In this document: positions 36,801-48,578 of the stretch, piece by piece
Layout of the letters: each line of letters starts with the position of its first letter
How positions within the stretch are numbered: the stretch's first letter is position 1
DNA from: Sesamum alatum
Lineage: Eukaryota; Streptophyta; Magnoliopsida; Lamiales; Pedaliaceae
Length of the DNA stretch: 64,000 bases
NCBI GenBank assembly: GCA_034509735.1
Contig: JACGWO010000003.1
Span: 43,198,873-43,262,872, forward strand
Direction: 5' to 3'
Made by a program: the position numbers and the translations under genes
The notes under the pieces: generated by a model
Told to the model about the DNA's origin: nothing
The model's database searches: none
Seen by the model: only the letters and a program-made list of their open reading frames with translations

Positions 36801-37157
36801 TAAAATGATCATAAAATTTAAAAAAATCGACATTTCTAGTTTTATAAATCTCATAAAATAGATGTCTAAATAAATTAAATCTTTTCAAATTTAAAATTAT
36901 TTTAAAAATAATATAAAATAAAATACTAAATGTGTTGAACCCCGCATGCAGGGACCAAAATTATAATTATGCCCAAATGGAGGGAAAGTGTCAATGTTAT
37001 TTAATTTCGTCTTTCTTTTCCCCTTTCACTTGTTTCTCTCCTTTATTTGTTGAATGATTGTTGCCAAACCCAGAAACTCCACTGGAGGAAGGTGCTATCG
37101 TCTTTGCAGCACTAGGGTTTTCGTTTTTCTTACTCGCAATCCTCAGCTAGAGCTCAA

Positions 37158-40100
37158 ATGGGCGATTCCAGAGAAGAATCTCCGGATTGGTTGCGCTCTT
37201 TCCAGGTATTTTTTCAATCTTATTTACTGCAAGATGTACCAGAGTCAAGCAATTTAGTAATTTGAGCTGCAGTTAAATGCAATAGTTGGATCTTCTGTTC
37301 GTAATTTTATCAATCTACGGGGTCTCATGTTTGTGCTGCATTAATTAGATTATTGAGCCATGCTGCTAAAGCGGATGATTGAATGTTTCTTCGTCTTATA
37401 ATTATGTGTTTGCATGTATACATGCTGTTAATTGTTTCAAATGATTACGAGAAACATAAACCAGGTTATAAGTGTGCAATTAGAGTTGGGTGGTTTCATA
37501 TTATGTCCATTTTATCAAATTAAGAAGCTCTTATGTTGAAACTTGAGCTTCCTTAGTATTAAGTAATCTAATTTAACCATGTTTTCTGAATGCCATGGAT
37601 GTTTTCACAATGCTGAAGCTGCTTTTGCTTTTTGTCTGAACTGCGGTGTTAACATGTCCAGTTCTGGTGGAATTTATATATCCTTGTCTATTTCTTGATT
37701 CATTTTTGGTGCTGATGGTGAGTATTTTATTGGTTTACTAGCCGCCAACTCAATCTGCCATACAACTGTCATCTGGATCCGAGTCACCATTGGATGTCAG
37801 TCCAGCAATTAGTGATGATGAGGATGACATCAACCTCAGTAAGTTGTTTAAGAAAGAAGCAAAGCAGGTCTCAGATACTAATGGTAAAGATGATATGACA
37901 GAGGCTGTGGTTAATAAGCCTGTCAAAGGGAAGTCACCCAAGAAAAATGATAAAGTAAAGCGGACGCCAGAGAGGAAGAGGCAAAACGAGGATGAGAGTG
38001 AAAGAGAAGGTAGCTTTTTAATCTACCGTTACATCTGTGTATCCATATGCACTATGATTATCATGTTTATCCATGAAAACCAAGAATAGAACAGTTGAGT
38101 CCAGAGGAATTCTTTATGGGAATTAGTCGCTTTATTATTATGCAGGAAAGAGGACCAAAGGAAAAGACACCAATATGATAAGTGGAATTCAGAAGCATGG
38201 AAAGTCTCAAGTAAGAAGCTTCTTCTTTTCATCTTTTTTTGCATTAATAAAAGTTGCTTAATTGTTCTGTAAATATGCCTAAGGTTGATCCTCACTACGA
38301 CTTGGGAATTGGACATATTATTGGGTTCATCTTAATAAGTTGGTCATGATACATGATTCATTGTGATCGAGATAAATTTGATATTTGTACATTGAAGTGT
38401 AATCATGTCTTATAAGTAGTTAAATATTTTATTTCCTCTCATGATGTCACGGGAATGTAATTGCTTGTTGCTAATATGTGTTTCTTGAATAGGAACAGAA
38501 CCATTCCATTTGGTCATTGTCCTCGGATTCTGAGTCTTCACATGATACACAGCCTGTCAAAAATGATAAAGCGCCAAAGAGAGAGTTATCTGCAAATGAA
38601 GAAGATCTTGCCACAAAAAACATAAGAGAAATTGATAATATTCTCATTGACCATGATGGTGAACCTCCAATGAACCGAGTCTCAAAGGTGAAATCTCCCA
38701 TGAAAAAGCTGGAAAAAGAAGATGAGAAAGCCTCAAAGAAGAAAAATACAAACAACAATACAAATGGAGGTAAGGCACTTAAATTGTTGGGTCCTGATAT
38801 TTCTGCAAACATCTGGAGAGGAAGATAAAACTTTCACTATGCATCTTCTGAGTCGTAAAATATGTTGATCCTCTATCTAAAATCCTTTTCATCTTCATAA
38901 TTCAGAGAATGATGTGAAGGAAGACATCTCTAGGAAGCCTCCTGGGCTACAGGTCAGAAACTGTAATAGCCAACTAAAGTTTATGAGAAGTCATGGTTAG
39001 GTAAAATACTTTTCATCTACTAATGCAGGGATCCTCTTCACGGTTGCCATTGTTGCTCTCAGAGAAAGTTCAACGTTCAAAGGTTAGCTAACTGTGACTA
39101 CTAACATAATAATTTATGTGGGAAATGCCTTATTTTCCAGATTTCATTGTAATGCCTGCAGTTCTAAAATAAGATGGCCATGAATCACTCATATGATTTT
39201 GTATCTGAGCCCGTTTTCTAGTTTATGTCGGAAATCAATACCATCTATATATGTTTGGATTATATTCGGAACACCATAACGTTGCTGATATCTCAATCAA
39301 TTCAGTGTCATTGACGACTAATGTTAGTATTGGTTCTAGTATTGAGAAGTTTGTGTACTGCTGCTTCATGTTTTCCTTTGTTTTTCTGAACTACCCTAAC
39401 AGTGTAATATGATCAATGAGAAATTAGAGTTCAGATGTGTTGTAGTTATGTTTGTCAAGTGCCGTATTTCCAGTTCCTGCAGTAGTATTTTCCCGAGCAA
39501 TAGATTGATGCTATATGTGCCTCTTTTGTTTTGCAGGCACTTGTTGAGTGTGAAGGTGATTCCATTGATTTGAGTGGTGATGTGGGTTCTGTGGGACGGA
39601 TAGTAGTTTCAGATGATCCCTCCAAAAATCATGAGATGTTCTTGGATTTGAAAGGCATGCGCACACTTCCCAAAATTTTCTGCTGTTTCTTTCTGTTATC
39701 TTTTTTATCTGCAATCTTAGTCAATTGACTCTTGATTGACAGGAATGTATACCTCTTAGGTAGCCAATCAAAGTTTGGATTTTATCTTTGAATCAGCTTT
39801 CTCTGCAAAGAAACAAAAGCACAATTCTTGCCAGCACTTCAATATATACATTTAGCCTCACTAGTTTCCCATTTCAGAATCACAGAGCATAGTATGGTTG
39901 CATTAGGATTTACTTTGGAGCTTTAATGTTTGGATATATTACCCTATTGGTTGGTTTGACAGGTTTTATTCAACTGTTTATCTCATCTGATCTATACAAT
40001 GTTTATTCCAGGAACCATATACAAAACAACTATAGTTCCATCAAGGACATTCTGTGTGGTATTGCATCCATCATTAACTACTTGTCACCACCTATCCCTC

Positions 40101-40844
40101 TTAAACTTTTCTTTGAGTATTAATGTTACCATTCTTTTTCCTCTCTGACTCTTTAACATATCTCTTGTTTTCAGGTAAGCTTTGGCCAATCAGAAGCAAA
40201 GGTTTGTACCTATCTCAAGGAATTGAAATCTTTTTGTTGTTACTTGTCTTCCTATCACGGATGGCTCAAATAAAAAGAAAGTGTGGATGAGCGGTTTTGT
40301 TATATGTGTAGTTAATTTGTCATTTTTATGATTTCTGATCAGATAGAGGCGATTATGAACGACTACATTCAGTTGAAACCACAATCTAATGTTTATGAGG
40401 CTGAAACTATGGTTGAAGGTTAGGAATCTATTCAAGTCTCATTATAGTGCATATGGTGTCTAAATGGTCTTCAGCTTAAGCTTGATTGCTGGAAAGATAT
40501 GTACACCATTCTTTGAACTAATTTGTTCTGCTATGACCAGGAACGCTAGATGGATTTTCATTTGATTCGGAAGATGAAAATGAAAAGTCCATTGCTCAAG
40601 CCGATCAACAAGAGGCTGCTGAGGAGCAACCTGATGGAAAATCCAAAAGGAAACCTGACAAAACATCGGTATGTGTATCTTTTTCCTTATTACACTATTG
40701 TGAACTTTTTGTTGTGGGTCTCTCGTGATTGAAATCTTGATGCAGGGTGCGACAAGGAAAAAGGGAAAGTCTGCAAGTGGAAAGCCACCCAAGAAAGTGA
40801 AAAAGAAGCCTCAAGTTTCTAAAAAAAGCAAAACCAAGAAATGA
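37158..40844 (+). CDS. BIN4: DNA-binding protein BIN4 (topoisomerase VI complex component)
   Basis: Plant BIN4/MIDGET is a DNA-binding partner of topoisomerase VI, needed for endoreduplication and cell growth. Twelve exons: 37158-37205, 37742-38009, 38146-38210, 38493-38769, 38906-38952, 39029-39082, 39537-39654, 40012-40058, 40175-40201, 40343-40418, 40541-40668, 40746-40844. They join in frame to about 417 residues. Recognisable parts are the N-terminal 'SREESPDWLRSFQ', a long acidic/Lys-rich disordered middle, the conserved core 'ALVECEGDSIDLSGDVG' through 'VSFGQSEAKIEAIMNDYIQL' and 'YEAETMVEGTLDGFSFDSED', and a Lys-rich tail, probably a nuclear localisation signal. Exon 7 appears to use a GC donor (39655-39656). 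The Arabidopsis protein is slightly longer. Confidence 0.85.
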
Positions 40845-41750
40845 GAAACAAATTATCTACAGCAATGATACTTCTGTTCCAATTTCTTTTATATTATTAA
40901 TTTCCCTCGTAGCACCTATTTGCGCTGCTTACACAAATAGTGACTTGCAACAGGCATATCAGTAGAGGCTGCTCAATTTGTATTTCTTGTAAAATTTAGC
41001 TTTAGGGAAACAGAAAGATTTAGTGCTATTGACTCCTTTATTGAAATAAAAGTATTAGTGCTACAGCTTTTATATTGAAATATTGAGTTACATGAGAGCT
41101 TGACTGCTTTCTTTCATTATGCAACTATTCTGAGAGAGAATTTTACCCAGTTCCCTTAGGAAATTCATATTCTTATTACTACGGGGATGGTTTCGTATGA
41201 TTACATCCTAGCTTTCAGATGTCTAGCAGAAGAATGACATGTTAAAGAATTCAATTATATCATTATATGAAGTTTGAATATACAGGTGATATTCTTTCAA
41301 TAGTTTCAATCACCCCTGCACTCCTTTTGCCCATACATTCTTATTGTTCAGCATGTTCTTGGAACTGCATAACTACATTTTTCCTTTCTCTTTTCTTGAT
41401 AAATAGATTCCTCTCGTTGATTGCATTGTGATCTCTATTTCTCTTGCTGTGCCACTTCGCAAGAACAAGGGTTTTAAATGTATCAGGTCTGCCACAAATA
41501 CAGAGTAAAGAGAAGAACAAATATTGACATTGGGAAGGGTAATAGGATGGTTGAAGATGAAGCAGTTGCCGCTGTCTTCCCACTTCGGCTTTCTCCAACT
41601 TCTGGAGCCTGTAATCCACCATCTATTCTCCTCATCCTGCATTATGTAAATGATTTCATTAACTTGATAATTGTCATGAATTGGAATGCAGGAACTGTGA
41701 TGACCTTGCACCACAGGAAGAAGAGAAGCAAGAGATTGAGATCCGAGACA
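40845..41750. other. Convergent intergenic space between BIN4 and the thaumatin-like gene
   Basis: 3' UTRs of the two genes and AT-rich DNA. Short open frames (41341-41714 minus, 41478-41870 plus) have no recognisable product. Confidence 0.4.
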
Positions 41751-42601
41751 TTACCCACTATTGGGGCAAAATATTATGTCATACTCAGAGGCCTTGCAAG
41801 TGAAAGTGCTGGTTCCATCATCAAATGCATAGCTATAAGCTCTTGGGCAGGCTGTCTTGAAGATTCCTGAATAGAAAGATGGCCTACATGTTGTCGGGTT
41901 AGCAAACTCCCCACTGCAGCAATACTGATCTAGTCCGAATGCTTCACATGCACTCTTGCACGCCACGACTCCCCCTTCCCTTTCATCACTGCCTATCACC
42001 TGAAGTTCCTTAGGGCAACCTGTTTGTTTTTGGTACATTATTATTATTTATAACCACATAAAAATAAAAATTAAAATAACCAAAGCTTGATTTTGTAGTG
42101 CTAGAACCTAGATACTTTGTTATTACCCATGTTGATATCTGCTACACAGCCAGTGGCATTGCATTCACCATAAACTCCTCTTGGTGCAGCAATTAGTGGC
42201 AGGTTGTAGCCATCGACGATGCTAACATCGTAAAAATCTTTCTGGTCTCCAATTCCAAGAGTTATCTCAAAGAGCGATGCAGGTGGTGTTGCACCAATTC
42301 CATCACATTGCAGCTTCCCTCCACAGTCTCCAGTTACGCACGAGCCAACACCCATTGCATTGAATGTGCACCCGGTCCTAGCCCAGATCCGACCAGACCA
42401 TCCAGGAACAGTGGGAATTGCAATACTTTGGCCAGAATCCAATTGGAACCCTGTTGCTGGAAGTTGCGGTGTACCTGCACCAGCTAACGTCCCGGGCCAT
42501 ATCGTGAAAGGGCAATTGTTTGTAACAGTGAATGTACAAGCAATGGAGTTGGTCGAGAAGGAAAAGACAATCAAAGAAATGAAAAGCCTCCAAGATGCCA
42601 T
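41751..42601 (-). CDS. Thaumatin-like protein (PR-5 family)
   Basis: Secreted beta-sandwich protein of the pathogenesis-related 5 family; many members bind or cut beta-1,3-glucans or are antifungal. Two exons, 42601-42127 and 42019-41751, join in frame to 247 residues. The first 21 residues are a signal peptide ('LFISLIVFSFSTNSIA'). The mature part has the family signature 'GVGSCVTGDCGGKLQC', the 16 conserved disulfide cysteines plus one extra Cys at the start of the mature protein, and the 'FEITL', 'FYDVSIVDGYNLP' and 'LDQYCCSG' motifs containing the acidic-cleft residues. It ends 'FCPNSG'. No C-terminal membrane anchor. A thaumatin-like 1 type relative is most likely; substrate unknown. Confidence 0.93.
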
Positions 42602-42922
42602 GAGTAGAGGGTAACGAGGCTGGCTTCTTCATATTTGTAGCTTGAGAAGAAAGTGGCAAGTTGATTTGCAAAATTCATCAGCCGCAAGATTATGGATTCG
42701 GGTTTAGCATTTCTTTCACCTGGGATGGCCTATATGAGAAGCAATTCCTTTCTTTGGAGGCCGCCTTGTCGATCAAAAGTGGGATTTTGGAGACTAGAAT
42801 AACTCTTATTGCAGAATCAATGTAATCCCTTTTAGTCTCAAACTCTAGGGATTGGATCAATTTCAAGAACAATACGTTATGAAAAGTCCACCTGAAGATT
42901 CCTAGTAAAACATTCAAGAGTA

Positions 42923-43466
42923 GGGTAATTAGCGGTTTGCACCTCAAAACTATTGTGTTTTTGCACAATACAACCTTAAATTGTAGAAACATCCTTTAAT
43001 TATACGATTATTGGCAGAATGCACCCTCTGCCCTTTTCTGGCGAATTTTCTTGCCAGAAAATTATATCGGAATATAGAAGGTTCTTTTGTCAATTTAATA
43101 ACATTCCCTTCATCAAGTCCCAAGAAAATCAGACACCAAACTGTATTTTTTTGCCCTTTAATTTCTTTATCACATTTCCTCCCTTAATTTCCTTCATTTT
43201 TAGTTATTTACTTGGCAAATGGTTACTAGCATTTGGCTCCGCACGAGTAATGGAACCTGATTAGTAGAAGTATTAAACAAAAATGGCAAAGACCCTTCAT
43301 ATTCAAGCTGCCAGATTTTTTCGGGGATAAAATTTGTCAGAAGCAGGTAAAGGGTGCATGCTGCTAATGAATGTACGATTAAAGGGTGCAAAGTTCTATT
43401 TTTTATAATTTAAGATTGCATGATGCAAAAGCACTAAAATTCCAGGGCACAAAATGACAATTGTCG
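42923..43466. mobile_element. TIR element of 544 bp with perfect 9-bp target duplication
   Basis: Arms: 'tttgcacctcaaaac' and 'gaatgcaccctctgccc' on the left, complements 'gggtaaagggtgcatgctgc'-like and 'gggcacaaaatgacaatt' on the right, imperfect over about 120 bases. Flanks are identical tcaagagta strings at 42914-42922 and 43467-43475. Non-coding; Mutator-type MITE or deletion derivative. Confidence 0.8.
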
Positions 43467-43755
43467 TCAAGAGTAGGTGGTGGTTTGCCATGTCTATATC
43501 TCTGGAGTCACGCATTTGTCTTCATAATATTTTGATCCCTTACTTTTGTTGGGTTCTAAATTTCTTTTGGAGATATTTTTTTTGTCTGTGGCCTTCTTAG
43601 TTAATAGTTGAACAGAGAGGTTGATTTCCACCAACTCCATCACCTTCATTTGATAAATTTTCTCTCCGGTTTGTATTATCTGTAACAATTGAATAACATC
43701 AAACCACAAGGAAGACGTTACACATCAAACGATAAGCCAGTTGAACCTTTAGTAA

Positions 43756-44524
43756 GGATTATTTTCATTTTAGTCCTTGTGTTTTCAACCGATTTTCAAA
43801 ATCACCCAATTTTTTATTGTTATTTTTCAATTTCATCATTTTGGTGGAATTACTTTTCCAAGTAAAAAATTGATCTTTGTAAAAACTACCCCTAAAAGTT
43901 TTGATAAAATATGTACATTTGCAAAAAGCTCCACTTGTTTTCAAATTAATTTTAATTTAGTAATTTATTAAAATTTGACCATTTGAAGGCCACTGTTTAC
44001 ATTTGCACCTTTCGCCAGACGTACTCTCTTATAAATATATGGCACAATTAGAAATGAAATGCACATATCAAATGTGACAAAAGCAAGAAAAATTCAACAA
44101 GAGATTGACAAGTATTCAAGAGCAATCAATCCAATTTTTTTCACCTATTTCACATAAACATCAGTTATCAACCACGTATCATTTCCAACCAATTATTGTC
44201 TATACATCAATCATGCCTTCTTCAAGTTCAATCAACAAGAACAACAATGGAGAAATGATAAAAGAATATATAAGATATGTCATAATATATATAATCCAAT
44301 GTATTCAAATATGCCTAGCAACCCCTAAAATATATAAGATAATCCCATAATCCCACATTTCTTTTATAAATACAAAATATATATATATATATATACAAGA
44401 ATACTTTAATTGGAGGGAAAATCGGCCAGAATTCCACCAAAAGAATTAACTTGAAAAATAATAAAAAGAATTGGATAATATTGAAAATCAATTAAAAACA
44501 CAGGGACTAGAATGAAAACAACCC
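43756..44524. mobile_element. TIR element of about 770 bp
   Basis: Left arm 'ttttcattttagtccttgtg' and 'cgattttcaaaat', right arm 'gaaaatcaattaaaaacaca' and 'ggactagaatgaaaac' are inverted complements. The centre is AT-rich with a (TA)n tract (44380-44396). The frame at 44105-44350 is not credible as a gene. No clear target duplication. Confidence 0.65.
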
Positions 44525-46164
44525 TATTAACAATGACTGCGGAGAGCCAGTCCACATACAAAGAGAGCTACGAGAGAAGAGAATAAACATTTAGTGAGCT
44601 ATAGATAAAGATAACGAAAGTTCAACAACTTCAAGGAGTTTTAAGATTGCGCCCTATTAAAGAATGCTGGGCATGTGAGGCCATAACATAACGGTCAATG
44701 CATCAAGAAGAGGGTTGGAAGGAAACATTAAATGGAGCACATGCAGTAGGGTGCAATATAGAGTACAAGTTACAACATTAAGATGATTAAAGCTTTTCTT
44801 GAATAGATTATCAGAGTCAAACATGATGATATTGATACTGGATGGATATCTACAACAAAGTATAAGTACAATTTGCAAATTGGACTTACTACTCAATTCC
44901 AGAAGCTCCCCAAAAGCTCTTACTTTAAATGGTCTGAATCAAAGAGATGACTTGAGAGAAAACATGAAGATCAGTCACGGAAGTTCATGGTTAAGCAAAG
45001 AGCAAAAGCTCAAATGGAGAATAAATCATTACGACGACTATGGGAGCTGAAGGATGTCTTCGCCGCCGAGTAGATGATACAACACTCAACCAGGAGGGAT
45101 CCAGCAATACTTGTCACCAAAAGCCTGGAAGGTCACAAGTCAGGCCTGGCAAGTGACTCAACTCTTGTTGTCTGTTAAAGTCTTTATTGAACCAAAAACA
45201 CTGGAAATATCAAGTCCTGAGCTGCAACTGCTGGAGAGGAACTTTTGCCCTGCACGTAAAAAGAATACAAATATGCTTTTAGAAACTATCCCAAGATCCA
45301 GAACAAATTACCGCTATTGAATCATCCATTAATTTAATACAAACAAATTATATTTCAAACTCTCCTGAATGGGATATGCTTCGGTTCCTGCAAAAATGAC
45401 ATAACTTTAGGAACACAGGTTTAAGAAACCAGAATAGAGGCATAAAACTAAAAAGAAACGAAGCAAATCAAACACAAAATTAAGGTCTTCCTCCTCGACC
45501 TGCAAGACAATACAGAATCAAGCAAATGTAAATCAGTGATAGCCTGTCATGAAATAACAAGGTTCATTGTTCCTCTGGAACTGATGAACAAAACATTCTT
45601 CTATCAAGTGGAAGTAAGCCTCTCCGAAAAGAGTGATCTTTTTATAGCTAAGATGTATGTATAAATCAGAACAAACCACTGAATGAAGTATCACACACTT
45701 CCTTCAAATGAATCTGCAGGATGCCTTAGCTTCCATTAAGGTAATAAGCTTATGAGAATAAACAACACTCAACAGAAGGGAAAGAAAAGAAACAACAACT
45801 AGTAAAGTAGTTAAGGGGGCATCACAGTTAGCAGTGCACTATCAAATAGAAAACCTCAGTGTCCCAATTTGACCCTGTCTCATCATACTTCAAGCTACGA
45901 AATGCAGTCAAATGCAACTTGAGCTTCACAATAAGTTCACAGGATATACTATCATAAACTTCCTAGGAGTTACGAGTCTTATGACATTGCCAGAGCTACA
46001 ACTCAAAGAAAGGAAAGTTAAACATAAAGTTCCCTACATAAGGGCTAGACACTCAGGTCCGCCACTGAGGTACTCAATGAGTTCTTCAGTCCTTAACATA
46101 TCCTAGGAAAAAGTAAAATCAAAGGGAAAAGGACAAAGACTTGTGTGAAATTAGAAGTTATAAT
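44525..46164. other. Intergenic DNA with a possible decayed coding fragment
   Basis: 44780-45100 has balanced base composition. In one plus frame it reads like worn protein sequence ('SWLSKEQKLKWRINHYDDYG'), but frames break and no family is recognised. The end of this stretch is probably the 3' UTR of the minus-strand gene at 46165. Confidence 0.3.
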
Positions 46165-46602
46165 CTAGCTCATATCCATGCCATCGCCAATCGGGCTGCA
46201 GATGGGACCAACAGCTGTAAATGATCTCTCAAATGGTGAAGGGTGATACTGAGCATCCCTTCTGCGCTTAAAAGCACAGCTCTCAGTTGGGCAATTGTCA
46301 GCGTCGAACTTCCTCCGGACACCTTTCACAGCCTGTTGCTCAACTGGTGTTAGAGGAAAAATCTGTTTGCTCACTCTGCAGAGAGAGCTATGGTTATCAT
46401 ATAGAATTCTCTGGTTACAGTTTTTGTCACAAATGTGGGTAAGTCCAGTTAGCTTGCAGCGATACATGTTCCCACACACATGTTCATTTTCACATTTCCA
46501 ATCACACTTGTGAACAGGGTTAGGCCCATCTTGGCCAAGAATACTTGACAAATAAATAACCTTGGTAGAAACAGCTACCACAGATTTGCCAAATACCTCC
46601 AT
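46165..46602 (-). CDS. Conserved plant Cys/His-rich protein of unknown function
   Basis: A single coding exon gives 145 residues; the leader intron lies upstream. The middle (about residues 30-80) is a dense Cys/His cluster: 'HKCDWKCENEHVCGNMYRC', then 'THICDKNC' and 'YDNHSSLC'. The spacing suggests one or two zinc sites, but this is not a standard finger I can name. The C-terminal half is basic ('VRRKFDADNCPTESCAFKRR'), possibly a nuclear signal, and it ends 'GDGMDMS'. I believe similar uncharacterised proteins exist in other dicots, from memory only. The ATG at 46602 follows directly on a 'atacag' acceptor, supporting the start. Confidence 0.75.
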   Translation of the reverse strand: MEVFGKSVVAVSTKVIYLSSILGQDGPNPVHKCDWKCENEHVCGNMYRCKLTGLTHICDKNCNQRILYDNHSSLCRVSKQIFPLTPVEQQAVKGVRRKFDADNCPTESCAFKRRRDAQYHPSPFERSFTAVGPICSPIGDGMDMS

Positions 46603-47489
46603 TCCTTCTGTATAACAAATGTTAACCCTTCAAAGAATCCCACACTCCCGACTTGTGGACCTAGATGTTCTGCAGACCCAAAAGAAGAGGAGTATTATTA
46701 AGTTTGAAGGAGAAGCTCAGACACTATTGTTCATTTTAGATGTGGAAGGAATTGTCTTTGATGAAATGAAGCAGCAATAGCTGAAGCTTTTGGATGGCAA
46801 ATATATGATGTGAGTTTGAATAATGAAAAATTAAGCAGTGAGACAAGGGGCATTTTGTTCACTCTTCACCCCATTCATCATCTCCCTGTTTGTCACTTTG
46901 ACAAAATCCTCTCTAAATCTCATATGACTTATAAAGTACTAAAACATGGAATTTTGACAATGCTAAGCAAGATGCTTGAAGGCAGTACCAGGCAGATCCC
47001 CATATATGGGATCTCATCGATCAGCATGTGCAGACTACATTTGCCCGCAACAGCACAACAACTATCTTGGACCATCATCTCAAAGCAATATTGAACTATG
47101 CTCACAAAATTCAATAAATTGAAAATAAGGAAATGATAATCATGTGAATAGCCACCAAGCCAAATAACCATTTAGACAATTGGATGGTGACAACCAAGTT
47201 ACCAGCTTGAAGAATTTTCTCTCTTATGTAGATAGATGACAAGATATAAAAAGACACAATTTTATCAGTAGATTTCCATAAATTTATTTACGAAATCTTG
47301 ATATAGCCTCTGGTCATTCATAACCAATCTTCTGATCTTCACGAATACAGCTCCACATGAAAATATAACCTATACAGATTTTGCCTGAAGTAAAGATCTG
47401 TAGATGTAGATGTATTAGGCTCATGCATAACGTGGTAATGCATGAACCATACTAGAAAATCCGGGCTAAGGCCTTCTTATCTTATCTTG

Positions 47490-47547
<58 letters not shown>

Positions 47548-47945
47548 CAATAAACTCTTCTGTCACTCAATTATACTATTTTTTGCACACTTCAATTTTC
47601 AATATCCACCCAAAGACTAACAAAAAAAAAGAAAAAGAAAACGATAATCAGATCACACATAAAAATCAAAGCTTTAACAAAATAACAAGAATCGTGCAAC
47701 ACAAGGACAACACTCACACACAACAGAAACATCCGTCTCTCCAGCAGCAATAAACAACCAAAATTAATTAAAAATACTCCAACAAATGGAAAGAAAAACA
47801 GAATATTACAAGAAATAGAAACTTACACAGTGGAAAATGAAACCAGACAGCAACCAACAGCACCACCGTTCCCCCTCTCGCTCTTGCGCTCTCTCTCTCT
47901 CTCTCTAACGTACAAGCAAACTATGCAGTGAATAACGAAATGGGG
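46603..47945 (-). other. 5' leader exon and intron of the Cys/His-rich protein gene
   Basis: Leader exon about 47945-47826 contains a GA tract (plus strand 'ctctctctct' at 47888-47906). It ends at a 'gtaagt' donor; an acceptor near 46611 restores the reading start. The intron carries a compound (TA)n(TG)n microsatellite (47489-47542). Confidence 0.55.
47489..47542. repeat. Compound (TA)n(TG)n microsatellite
   Basis: About 13 TA units run into about 13 TG units, within the leader intron of the neighbouring minus-strand gene. Confidence 0.95.
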
Positions 47946-47969
47946 CGAAAATGGAGAGAGAGGTGGGGT

Positions 47970-47977
47970 TATTTATA
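47970..47977 (-). promoter_or_regulatory. TATA box of the Cys/His-rich protein gene
   Basis: TATAAATA on the minus strand, followed by a pyrimidine-rich start region ('cccacctctctctcc'). Confidence 0.65.
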
Positions 47978-48150
47978 GAAGAAAAAGAAGCGATCCTATT
48001 CTTATGTGCTACAGTGCTACACCTCACAAAAACGACAAAATTGCACTTCACCCCCCCAACTTACACGTTTTTCATGTTTTGTCCCCATCACATAACACTT
48101 TGCCTCTAATTTGTGTTTGGAATTGAAGTATTTGAAGCGAATAATTTTAA

Positions 48151-48578
48151 GGGCGAATTATAATAACCTCTCATGATATTCGATATAATTATAAATATAT
48201 TTTTATTGTTTTAAAAATTATAAATAACCTTAAATTTATAATCGTCTCACAGATAGTCCATTTTTGTCTATTTTATGTGTGAATTGACGAAAATGACTTT
48301 ATGCGAACTGAATTATTTTGTTATTAAAATTTTGAATTTTTTTGGACTAAAATGTGCAGTGTGTGATTTCTTTCTTTTTTTTTTATACGGAGAGGAGCAA
48401 TAACGTAATTTTTTTCTGCAGATTTTTCTGCAATTATTAAAAAAAAAACAAGGACAAAATGGATAATTCCAGATATTTGATTAAAAAATACAAACCTCAT
48501 GAGTATTTATAATTTCTAAAAAAATAAGGAATATTTATAATCATGTCAAACTTCAGAAAAGGTCATTATGATTCACCC
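48151..48578 (+). mobile_element. MITE family 1 copy
   Basis: Starts 'gggcgaattataataacc' and ends 'tcattatgattcaccc'. Flanks taattttaa and aaatttcaa agree at 7 of 9 positions. It lies just upstream of the promoter at 47970. Confidence 0.8.

Larger units (their letters stand above)
35413..37157. other. Intergenic region between HP30 and BIN4 (divergent genes)
   Basis: Holds part of a family 2 MITE (about 35585-35690), a fuller family 2 copy, a reverse MITE family 1 copy and AT-rich sequence. The first 100 bases serve the HP30 promoter on the minus strand; 36990-37157 is the BIN4 leader. An overlapping upstream ATG frame (37054-37257) runs through the BIN4 start. Confidence 0.5.

Noticed and set aside
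44105..44350. 81-residue ORF inside the 43.8-44.5 kb TIR element
   Set aside because: Low-complexity, AT-driven composition; no domain or start context.
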